11,207 bases of DNA, taken from Phocaeicola_A sp963652075 (GTDB lineage: Bacteria; Bacteroidota; Bacteroidia; Bacteroidales; Bacteroidaceae). The DNA lies in contig CAVJRQ010000056.1 in assembly GCA_963652075.1 (NCBI GenBank), forward strand, positions 1 to 11,207. Direction: 5' to 3'. This document shows, one piece after another, positions 1 through 5,952 of this stretch. Position 1 is the first letter of the stretch. Each line of letters starts with the position of its first letter. Below the pieces are notes generated by a model. It was not told where the DNA came from and searched no databases. It saw only the letters and a list, made by a program, of their open reading frames with translations. A program made the translations under genes and the position numbers.

Positions 1-74
1 TACTTACGTTGCCCGATGAAAGTACTTACGTTGGCTCATGTAAGTACTTACGTTGTCCGATGCAACCGCTTGCG
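1..74. repeat. Left copy of terminal inverted repeat, made of 22-bp tandem units
   Basis: Three tandem units of 22 bp lie at 1-22, 23-44 and 45-66. Each starts with TACTTACGTTG and continues with a looser half that keeps ATG and AA. An 8-bp tail, CGCTTGCG, ends the element at 74. The 74 bp are the reverse complement of 11134-11207 with one mismatch (T at 56, where the right copy implies A), and the match stops exactly at 74. The junction of units 2 and 3 contains the 12-bp palindrome GTAAGTACTTAC. The element begins 12 bp beyond the rhaD stop codon, so rha transcripts would read into it. The array may continue outside the window. Its function is unknown to me. It is not a CRISPR, because no unique spacers separate the units. 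Confidence 0.93.
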
Positions 75-86
75 ATGATGAAGCTC

Positions 87-896
87 TTATTTCGGCAGGT
101 TGAACGCTACGCTCATCTCCTTCATCTGCTCGTCGCTCATGCCTTCGGGTTCGAATCCCATGTTCTTGGCGGCGATGTAGATGAGGGCGGACTTGTTGAG
201 CACGTCAATCTGGTCGAATGCCTGCATCACGTCGCAGTCCACGGCGAACACGCCATGCTTCTCCCACATCACTACGTCGTACTCGGCCAACTCCTTGATG
301 GTGGCTTCTGCCAACTCTACAGAACTGGGTAACTTGTAGGGGATGATGCCCAAACCGCGTGGACAGAACGCCTTCGTCTCCGGAATCATACTCCACAACA
401 TGCGTGTGGCAACGTCTTTCTCCAAGTACTTCTTGCAGTGCGTCAACGCTACCAACTCGATGGGGTGGGTGTGTACCGATGCCTTGTAGGGCGAACCCTT
501 GCCGATGAGGTAGTTGTGTACGCTCAAGTGTGACGGGAGCTCCGAGGTGGGACGCACGGGCTTGTCGGCGATAATCACGTAGTGTGCGCAGTCGTCGAGG
601 ATGCGGATGATGCTGCCGTTGTCCATCGGCCAGCGTGCCAGGTCGCGCATGCGCATGTTCGTTCCTTTGCAATAGAAGTAGCAGCCCTTGAGGTTGGGCA
701 GGGTAGCGCCAATCTCTTTCGGCTCGCTGATGGCCGGCATTTGGCGAATCTCATCGTCCACATACTCCGTGATGTTGACGGTGATGTTGCCGCCATTGCG
801 CTCTGCCCAGCCCTTTTGCCAAAGGTATCCGGCCACTTCGGCCACTTTGTTTACTTCCCGAGCCAAGTCGGGACGGTTTTCCAAAATCGATTTCAT
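87..896 (-). CDS. rhaD: Rhamnulose-1-phosphate aldolase
   Basis: The cytoplasmic class II (zinc) aldolase of L-rhamnose catabolism cleaves L-rhamnulose-1-phosphate to dihydroxyacetone phosphate and L-lactaldehyde. The protein has 269 residues, close to the roughly 274 of E. coli RhaD. Visible family features are the phosphate-site motif ERNGGNIT (32-39), E119 in TSELPSHL as likely catalytic acid/base, and a zinc triad of H142 and H144 (in SVHTHP) plus H214 (in EKHG). The ATG at 896 gives the normal N-terminus MKSILENRPDLA. It is the last rha gene seen, 34 bp after rhaT, with the 22-bp repeat array starting 12 bp beyond its stop. Genes for lactaldehyde reduction or a rha regulator are not visible, but only 86 bp remain on this side. 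Confidence 0.96.
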   Translation of the reverse strand: MKSILENRPDLAREVNKVAEVAGYLWQKGWAERNGGNITVNITEYVDDEIRQMPAISEPKEIGATLPNLKGCYFYCKGTNMRMRDLARWPMDNGSIIRILDDCAHYVIIADKPVRPTSELPSHLSVHNYLIGKGSPYKASVHTHPIELVALTHCKKYLEKDVATRMLWSMIPETKAFCPRGLGIIPYKLPSSVELAEATIKELAEYDVVMWEKHGVFAVDCDVMQAFDQIDVLNKSALIYIAAKNMGFEPEGMSDEQMKEMSVAFNLPK

Positions 897-930
897 TGTT
901 TTCTATCTAAGTTCGTTTTCTGTTCGTACA

Positions 931-1941
931 TTATTTAAGTAACTGCGGGAGGAAGGAGGAGACAATCAGTACCACCAATCCTGCGATTAACACCGCAATG
1001 GTCTTCGGTGAGCAACCTTTCCACTCCTTCAGGATGATGCCCCATACGTTGGAGAACGTGACGTTGAGCGACATCAGGATGCACCAGGAGAAGGTGAGCA
1101 GTACGGGTGAGGAGGTAAGGAATCCCTTGCCTAAGCTCAGTCCGAAGAACTGGCTGTACCACAGCACACCCGCCAAGGCGCAGAAGAGGATGTTGTTCGC
1201 GTAGAGCGAGCTCTTCCCGTAGTCGCCCCAACTCTTGTTCTTCGAGTTTTGGTAGAAGCAGTACACCGCATTGGTGAGGAAGCCTCCGAATGTGACCATG
1301 AAGGTGGCTGGCAACGTGCGGTAGATGTCCGCGCTCTCGGCGAAACAGAGCTGTTCGCCAAAGCCAAGTCCGATGCTGAAGCAGGCGCTCATGAATCCTG
1401 CCAACAGGGCTACGATGATGCCTTTGGTGAAGTTGAAGTCTTTCACCGCCTTCTCCTTCTCTTCTTGACTAAGGGCGGCGGACTTCATGCTGCCTGCCAG
1501 TCCGATGATGCCGATGCCGACCAAGGTGACAACCACTCCCACGATGACGGGAGCCGTCAGGTCACCGGTCTTGCCCGTGAAGACAGGTGTCAGTATCGTA
1601 CCCAATCCGGCGCATGTACCCAAGGCGATGGACTGTCCCAACGCCACGCCCAAGTAGCGCATGGAGAGACCGAAGGTGAGACCTCCCACGCCCCACAACG
1701 CACCGAAGAAGATGGTCCACAGGGTGTCGGTAGGATGCTCGGCATACACCTCGAACAGCGAGCTCCCGGCCGGCACGGCCAACAGGGCTCCCAAGAACGG
1801 GAATATCAACCAGGCGAACACGCCCTGTACAATCCAGAAGGATTCCCAGCTCCAGTTCTTCACGCGGTTGATGGGAACGTAGCTGCTCGATTGGCAGAAC
1901 GCGCCGATGGCTATAATCAGTAATCCTAAAACGATTTCCAT
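931..1941 (-). CDS. rhaT: L-rhamnose/H+ symporter
   Basis: This is an inner-membrane proton-coupled L-rhamnose transporter of the RhaT family (drug/metabolite transporter superfamily), with about ten hydrophobic segments over 336 residues (E. coli RhaT has 344). Family landmarks are RVKNWSWESFW (26-36), the glycine-rich stretch with MRYLGVALG (94-102), and NVWGIILKEWKG (298-309) before the last helix. I chose the ATG at 1941, giving MEIVLGLLIIAIGAF, because it places the first membrane helix at the N-terminus as the family expects. An upstream in-frame GTG at 1971 would add ten residues without homology support. The gene lies between rhaA (93-bp gap) and rhaD (34-bp gap) on the same strand, so it is probably co-transcribed with them. 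Confidence 0.95.
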   Translation of the reverse strand: MEIVLGLLIIAIGAFCQSSSYVPINRVKNWSWESFWIVQGVFAWLIFPFLGALLAVPAGSSLFEVYAEHPTDTLWTIFFGALWGVGGLTFGLSMRYLGVALGQSIALGTCAGLGTILTPVFTGKTGDLTAPVIVGVVVTLVGIGIIGLAGSMKSAALSQEEKEKAVKDFNFTKGIIVALLAGFMSACFSIGLGFGEQLCFAESADIYRTLPATFMVTFGGFLTNAVYCFYQNSKNKSWGDYGKSSLYANNILFCALAGVLWYSQFFGLSLGKGFLTSSPVLLTFSWCILMSLNVTFSNVWGIILKEWKGCSPKTIAVLIAGLVVLIVSSFLPQLLK

Positions 1942-2034
1942 ACTATAGTTCTTATTGAAAAGGCCGCGCACAAGGACAAAGACGATTCAGCCCTTGGCGC
2001 AGCCTCCTTACTCAATTTTTGGTATAAAAGAATC

Positions 2035-3285
2035 TTATCTCTTAGAGGTCACGTCAGCTTCGTACTTCTCTATCTCGCCGATGAACTCGTCGCCCACGGG
2101 CACGTTGTTCTTCAAGCAGAACATATCCCATACGGCGTTCCAAGGCATGGCTTTCTCCTCTTCGAGCAGGGCCAGACGCTGGAATCCCTGTCCGTTGGCC
2201 TCGTACTCGCGCAACTTGGCCAGCGGCTCCAACAGGGCGCGCAACATGCACTTCTGTGCGGCGCGTGTACCGATGACGTAGGCACCGATGCGGTTGATGG
2301 AAGCGTCGAAGTAGTCGAGCCCGATGTGTACGCGGTTCAAAGCGTCGCAACGAACGATTTCCTGGAACAGCTCAACCGTAGGATCGTCCATGATGGTTAC
2401 GTGGTCGGAATCCCAACGAACCGGGCGGCTGACGTGCAACATCAGCTCAGGCACGAAGAGCAGCAGGGAAGAAACCTTGTCGGCAACGCTCTCCGTCGGG
2501 TGGAAGTGACCCGTGTCCAGTGTAATCAGTTTCTGGTGCTGCACGCCGTAGCCAATGTAGAAGTCGTTGGAACCTACGGTGTAGCTCTCCAGTCCGATAC
2601 CGAACACCTTCGACTCGATGCAGTCGCGCATGTTCTTGTACTCCTTCTCGAAGATTTGGTCCAAAGAGTCTTTCAACAGCGCACGGTATTTCATGCGGTT
2701 TACGGTGATGTCCTTGCTGCCGTCGTGTACCCACAGGTTCATGATACACGGGTCGCCCTGGCGTTTACCCATCTCTTCGGCGATGGCACGGCAACGTTTG
2801 GTGTGCTCAATCCAGAAGTCACGGATGCCCTTGTCGGGGTTAGCCAAAGAGAGGTCGCCCGACTTAGGGTGTGAGAACGAAGTGGAGTTGAAGTCCAGCT
2901 TCATGCCTGTCTCGGCGCTCCACTGCATCCAGCTCTCGAAATGCTTCGGCTCTACCTGGTCGCGGTCAACGAACTTGCCACCGAAGTCACCGTAGATTTC
3001 ATGCAGGTTCAGGCGGTGCTTGCCCGGGATGTACGAAGCGGCCTTCAGGATGTCCGCCCGCAACTCCTCCATATTGCGTGCCTTGCCCGGATAGTTTCCT
3101 GTGGCTTGGATGCCGCCGGTCAGTGAACCGGTTGATTCAAAACCTGCCACGTCGTCCGCTTGCCAGCAGTGGAGCGAGATGGAAACCTTCTGTAGTTGGT
3201 CCAGCACTTTGTTTGTATCGATACCCATGGCTGCGTAACGCTCAGCCGCAATATCATACGCTTTTTTAATCAATTCCTCTTTCAT
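2035..3285 (-). CDS. rhaA: L-rhamnose isomerase
   Basis: Cytoplasmic metal-dependent isomerase that converts L-rhamnose to L-rhamnulose. It has 416 residues against about 419 in E. coli RhaA. The metal ligands known from the E. coli enzyme have counterparts with nearly identical spacing: E233, D257 and H260 in LDTGHFHPTE, H284 in HVSRPVRW, D292 and D294 in WDSDH, and D324 in GLDYFD. The N-terminal region carries the family signature SISLHCWQADDVAGFE (35-50). Translation starts at the ATG at 3285 (MKEELIKKAYDIAAERY). It is the second gene of the operon, 63 bp downstream of rhaB. I see no frameshift or missing catalytic residue. Confidence 0.97.
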   Translation of the reverse strand: MKEELIKKAYDIAAERYAAMGIDTNKVLDQLQKVSISLHCWQADDVAGFESTGSLTGGIQATGNYPGKARNMEELRADILKAASYIPGKHRLNLHEIYGDFGGKFVDRDQVEPKHFESWMQWSAETGMKLDFNSTSFSHPKSGDLSLANPDKGIRDFWIEHTKRCRAIAEEMGKRQGDPCIMNLWVHDGSKDITVNRMKYRALLKDSLDQIFEKEYKNMRDCIESKVFGIGLESYTVGSNDFYIGYGVQHQKLITLDTGHFHPTESVADKVSSLLLFVPELMLHVSRPVRWDSDHVTIMDDPTVELFQEIVRCDALNRVHIGLDYFDASINRIGAYVIGTRAAQKCMLRALLEPLAKLREYEANGQGFQRLALLEEEKAMPWNAVWDMFCLKNNVPVGDEFIGEIEKYEADVTSKR

Positions 3286-3348
3286 GATTATAAATTTAGA
3301 AGTTAGTATTTGGTATTCGTGTTTCGTCTTACCTTATTATATATGCCA

Positions 3349-4827
3349 TTAAATGTCTTCGCGGTAGAAGTGGAGATAATGCTCATAAGCCTTGTCCCAT
3401 TCCTCGGCGTGCTCGGGCACGAAGTTTGTCAGCTCGATGGACGAACCAATCAGCTGGCGCATCTCCTGGATGTCCTTTACCAGTCCGGCCGCTTTGGCTT
3501 GCAACATGATGTTGCCGATGGCCGTACCCTCCGACGGTCCCGCCGTCACAGGCACACCCACCGCATTGCTGGTAAACTGGTTGAGCAAATTGTTGCGCGA
3601 ACCTCCGCCGATGACGTGGAGACGCTCTATCTTGAACGGGGCCATGCTCTGCATGTAACCGAACACCTGACGGTAGCGCAGGGCCAAGCTGTCGAAGATG
3701 CAACGGGTAATCTCTCCGTAGCTCTCCGGTATGGGTTGTCCCGTTTCGCTGCAATAATGCTTGATGGCCTCTATCATGGAGGTCGGGTTGGCAAAGCAGG
3801 GTGCGTCGGGGTTGATGACACTGCGGAATGCCTTCACGGCCAGAGCCGCGTCAATCAGTTCGGAGTATGAATAGTTGTTGGTAGCCTCCCATTCCTTGCG
3901 GCAACGCTCCAACAGCCACATGCCGCAGATGTTCTTCAGGAAACGCGTCGTTCCCTCGATGCCTCCCTCGTTGGTGAAGTTGCGGTCGAAACTCTCCTTG
4001 TTGATGATGGCATCCTTCACTTCGATGCCCATCAGTGACCAGGTGCCTGAACTCAGATAGGCGAACCGTTCGTTTTGCGCAGGCACGGCAGCCACCGCCG
4101 AAGCCGTGTCGTGACCGGCAACGGCTATCACCGGAATCGCTCCCAGTCCCGTCATCTGTTGCACCTCTTCGCTGAGTACGCCCACTTGCTCTCCCGGGAA
4201 GACGAACTTGCCGAACTGCTCCTCCTTCACGCCCACTACATCCAGCAGCTCCTGCTCGAAGCGTTTGGTGCGCGGGTTCAGAATCTGCGAAGTGGAGGCG
4301 ATGGTATACTCCGTCACCATATTCCCCGTCAGCATATAGGAGAGTGCGTCCGGCATGAAGAGAATCTTGTCGGCAGCCTCCAGGGCGGAACATTTGTTGC
4401 GGTGCAGCGTATATAGCTGGAACAGCGAATTGAAATTCATAATCTGAATGCCCGTGATGTCGTACACCTTCTCGCGGGGAATCTGCTTGAAGTACTCCTC
4501 GGGCGCACCCACCGTGTGCGGGTCGCGGTAGCAATAGGGATTGCGGAGCAGAGCCCCGTCCTTGCCTACGAACACAAAGTCGACTCCCCACGTGTCGATA
4601 CCGATTGACTGGATAGGTATATTTTCCTGGGCAACCTTTTTCAGACCCGTGATAATCTCGTTGTACAGCGCATAGATGTCCCAGTAGAAATGTCCGCCTG
4701 TCTCGATAATGGGGTTAGAGAAACGGGTCAGTTCCCGCAGGTCAAGTTTGCCTTGGGACAAAGTGCCGATAATCGTTCTGCCGCTTGTCGCTCCTAAGTC
4801 GACGGCAAAAAACTGCATGTCTTTCAT
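3349..4827 (-). CDS. rhaB: L-rhamnulose kinase
   Basis: Cytoplasmic FGGY-family carbohydrate kinase that uses ATP to phosphorylate L-rhamnulose to L-rhamnulose-1-phosphate. The ATPase-fold motifs are all present: phosphate-1 FFAVDLGATSGR (6-17), GIDTWGVDFV (76-85), the catalytic base D240 in VAGHDTAS, SSGTWSLMG (259-267), and the adenosine-site GGGSRNN (407-413). The ATG at 4827 gives 492 residues beginning MKDMQFFAVD, a normal kinase N-terminus. An in-frame TTG at 4836 would add three residues and is less likely, and an ATG at 4818 is a possible alternative. This is the first gene of the rha operon, about 54 bp from the -7 promoter box at 4888-4881. Confidence 0.96.
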   Translation of the reverse strand: MKDMQFFAVDLGATSGRTIIGTLSQGKLDLRELTRFSNPIIETGGHFYWDIYALYNEIITGLKKVAQENIPIQSIGIDTWGVDFVFVGKDGALLRNPYCYRDPHTVGAPEEYFKQIPREKVYDITGIQIMNFNSLFQLYTLHRNKCSALEAADKILFMPDALSYMLTGNMVTEYTIASTSQILNPRTKRFEQELLDVVGVKEEQFGKFVFPGEQVGVLSEEVQQMTGLGAIPVIAVAGHDTASAVAAVPAQNERFAYLSSGTWSLMGIEVKDAIINKESFDRNFTNEGGIEGTTRFLKNICGMWLLERCRKEWEATNNYSYSELIDAALAVKAFRSVINPDAPCFANPTSMIEAIKHYCSETGQPIPESYGEITRCIFDSLALRYRQVFGYMQSMAPFKIERLHVIGGGSRNNLLNQFTSNAVGVPVTAGPSEGTAIGNIMLQAKAAGLVKDIQEMRQLIGSSIELTNFVPEHAEEWDKAYEHYLHFYREDI

Positions 4828-4880
4828 GATATTCAAAAACGTTTATGTAACTATTCAGGTTCTTCAACCTTTTGATTGGT

Positions 4881-4911
4881 CAAAGGTAGTAAAAGAAATG
4901 TGAACGGAACA
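4881..4911 (-). promoter_or_regulatory. Putative rhaBATD promoter
   Basis: On the minus strand TACCTTTG (4888-4881) fits the Bacteroidetes -7 consensus TAnnTTTG exactly. The expected -33 region, about 19 bp further upstream at 4911-4908, reads TGTT and matches TTTG poorly. A promoter with a good -7 and weak -33 would fit one that needs an activator. The predicted transcription start near 4874 leaves a leader of roughly 45 nt before rhaB. Confidence 0.68.
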
Positions 4912-4941
4912 GGTTTTTCTGACTAAAATATGGTCTTTTTG
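4912..4941. promoter_or_regulatory. Candidate AraC-type activator direct repeat upstream of rha promoter
   Basis: Two similar 10-mers, GGTTTTTCTG (4912-4921) and GGTCTTTTTG (4932-4941), share 8 of 10 bases and start 20 bp apart. They abut the -33 region of the rha promoter on its upstream side. AraC-family regulators of rhamnose genes bind direct half-sites about two helical turns apart next to the promoter, so position and spacing fit. The sequence is low in complexity, so chance similarity is a real alternative. Confidence 0.3.
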
Positions 4942-5012
4942 CTTTTCTTTAGGGAAAGAGGTAATTATTACGTTGCTTTTTCCTCCTTTACGCACATTGC
5001 CGGATACGCTGA

Positions 5013-5044
5013 GTTGTAAAGTCGTCCGGTAAAGACTTTACAAC
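5013..5044. promoter_or_regulatory. Inverted repeat with perfect 11-bp arms
   Basis: GTTGTAAAGTC (5013-5023) is followed after 10 bp by its exact reverse complement GACTTTACAAC (5034-5044). Arm centres are 21 bp apart, two DNA turns, as expected for a dimeric regulator, although an RNA hairpin is also possible. GTAAAG or GTAAAA motifs recur on the plus strand at 5016, 5029, 5048, 5061 and 5085. The pairs 5016/5029 and 5048/5061 have the same 13-bp spacing. No T-tract follows, so it is not an obvious terminator. Confidence 0.55.
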
Positions 5045-5120
5045 CGGGTAAAGTTGTTCAGTAAAAGGACAGGAAAAGTATAAGGTAAAGTATCTTATAG
5101 TTGTCTCATTGCCAATGCAT

Positions 5121-5237
5121 TATAACGTCGTACGACGTTAGAGTCTATAGTCGTACGTCCTTAGGTGCTATAGACGTACGTCATTAGGTGTTATAGTCGT
5201 ACGACATAAGGGTCTATAGTCGTACGATATGAAAGTT
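5121..5237. repeat. Five-unit 23-bp tandem array with CGTACG cores
   Basis: The hexamer CGTACG occurs at 5129, 5152, 5175, 5198 and 5221, exactly every 23 bp. Units two to five begin TATAGTCGTACG or TATAGACGTACG and have a looser second half such as TCCTTAGGTGC. The first unit carries a two-base insertion that turns its centre into the 18-bp perfect palindrome TAACGTCGTACGACGTTA (5123-5140). Phased palindromic cores look like repeated protein-binding sites or an uncharacterised intergenic repeat family. The array lies between divergent promoters, about 230 bp from the rha -7 box and 170 bp from the argR -7 box. Confidence 0.9.
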
Positions 5238-5252
5238 ACTGATTATCAGTAA
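5236..5252. promoter_or_regulatory. 17-bp palindrome, possible operator
   Basis: TTACTGATTATCAGTAA is a perfect inverted repeat with 8-bp arms around a single central T. It directly follows the fifth unit of the CGTACG array. Its size and symmetry suit a dimeric regulator. I do not recognise the binding protein. Confidence 0.4.
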
Positions 5253-5265
5253 TATGAAGAGGTGT

Positions 5266-5311
5266 TGTAGCCGTTCGGTATGATGACCTGTGCCCGTACG
5301 TTCTCTCTGTG
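5266..5311. repeat. Two degenerate outlying units of the 23-bp array
   Basis: CGTTCG at 5272 and CGTACG at 5295 are exactly 23 bp apart. The first is preceded by TGTAGC, resembling the TATAGT that precedes cores in the main array, and the second by TGTGCC. They seem to be decayed units, separated from the main array by a 51-bp step (two periods plus 5 bp) that contains the 17-bp palindrome. Confidence 0.5.
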
Positions 5312-5323
5312 AATGAATATTCA
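5310..5323. promoter_or_regulatory. Candidate ARG box 1
   Basis: TGAATGAATATTCA matches the ArgR operator core TGAATwwwwATTCA at all ten arm positions and three of four spacer positions. It lies 84 bp upstream of the argR -7 box. ArgR-family proteins commonly repress their own gene and arginine-synthesis genes when arginine is bound, which fits a site ahead of argR. The consensus comes from other bacteria, so its transfer to Bacteroides is inference. Confidence 0.6.
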
Positions 5324-5407
5324 TCTACATGCACGTCATATCCCAAGAAAATGCAGCATTATGCAAAAATATTGCCTCCTTTATGCATAACATATTAAAT
5401 AAAGCGA

Positions 5408-5415
5408 TAAATTTG
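5408..5415 (+). promoter_or_regulatory. Putative argR operon promoter, -7 box
   Basis: TAAATTTG matches the Bacteroidetes -7 consensus TAnnTTTG exactly. It lies 24 bp before the argR start codon, predicting transcription from about 5422 and a very short leader. No good TTTG -33 element is present at the expected distance. The nearest candidate is TATG at 5382-5385, 22 bp upstream. Confidence 0.65.
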
Positions 5416-5425
5416 CAGCCGTTTT

Positions 5426-5439
5426 AGAATAAATATTCG
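5426..5439. promoter_or_regulatory. Candidate ARG box 2
   Basis: AGAATAAATATTCG matches the ARG box core at 8 of 10 arm positions and all four A/T spacer positions. It fills the space between the predicted transcription start and the argR ATG, where a bound repressor would block initiation. Its centre is 116 bp from that of box 1, close to eleven helical turns, which would allow looping. A weaker dyad, at 5362-5375, lies between them. Confidence 0.5.
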
Positions 5440-5919
5440 ATGAAGCAAGATAGAAATGAACGGCTACAGGCGATAAAGCTGATTATTGCCAATAAGCGGG
5501 TGGGAAGTCAGGATGAACTGTTGCACGAGCTGGAGGCGAACGGCTATAGGCTCACACAGGCCACCTTGTCGCGCGACTTGAAGTGCTTGAAGGTGGCGAA
5601 AGCCTCGGGTCCCAACGGACAGTATGTCTACGTGTTGCCAAACAATTCGCTCTACCATCATGCCGACGAGGTGCATACGATGAATGCGCAAGTGGTGCTG
5701 GGCGGATTTGTCTCCATCAACTTCTCGGGCAACATTGCGGTGATTCGTACGCGTCCGGGCTACGCGAGCTCTTTGGCTTACGACATTGACACGAAAGAGT
5801 TCTATGAAATCATCGGTACGATAGCCGGTGACGACACCATCCTGCTGGTGATGCGCGAGGGCGTTGAACGTCAGAACCTGATTCGCGCGCTCTCCGAAGT
5901 CATTCCGAATATCAAGTAA
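5440..5919 (+). CDS. argR: Arginine repressor ArgR
   Basis: Hexameric arginine-responsive transcription regulator, 159 residues, the usual family length. The N-terminal winged helix-turn-helix domain (about 1-68) contains the recognition segment TQATLSRDLK (39-48). The C-terminal oligomerisation and arginine-binding domain (about 80-155) contains TRPGYASSLAYDID (104-117) and GTIAGDDTILL (126-136), the strongest family signature. Translation starts at the ATG at 5440 (MKQDRNERLQAIK). It heads the arginine cluster, 33 bp before the acetyltransferase gene, with ARG-box-like sites upstream, so it probably controls itself and the genes behind it. Confidence 0.96.
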   Translation: MKQDRNERLQAIKLIIANKRVGSQDELLHELEANGYRLTQATLSRDLKCLKVAKASGPNGQYVYVLPNNSLYHHADEVHTMNAQVVLGGFVSINFSGNIAVIRTRPGYASSLAYDIDTKEFYEIIGTIAGDDTILLVMREGVERQNLIRALSEVIPNIK

Positions 5920-5952
5920 CATATACAATAAAAGGATATAGATTATTAAACA

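Larger units (their letters stand above)
4828..5439. other. Divergent rhaB-argR intergenic region
   Basis: This 612-bp stretch has no convincing coding sequence and is visibly more AT-rich than the flanking genes. From left to right it holds the rha promoter, a possible activator direct repeat, a run of GTAAAG motifs with an 11-bp-arm inverted repeat, a tandem array of 23-bp units with CGTACG cores, a 17-bp palindrome, two degenerate array units, and the argR promoter flanked by two ARG-box-like sites. Each is listed separately. Nothing is assigned to about 4942-5012 or 5091-5120. Confidence 0.9.

Noticed and set aside
1..74. Possible CRISPR array at the window ends
   Set aside because: Units are 22 bp, directly abutting and without unique spacers, and no cas genes are present.
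1249..1923. 224-codon plus-strand reading frame opposite rhaT
   Set aside because: It is a highly charged, low-complexity translation antisense to a clear membrane transporter gene.
5121..5237. Possible CRISPR or phage attachment site in the CGTACG array
   Set aside because: The units abut without spacers, vary in their second halves, and no integrase or phage gene is nearby.
5364..5371. Minus-strand TATTTTTG that fits the -7 consensus, possible antisense promoter reading into the 23-bp array
   Set aside because: The region is AT-rich, there is no matching -33 element, and no downstream gene needs it, so chance is the simpler explanation.
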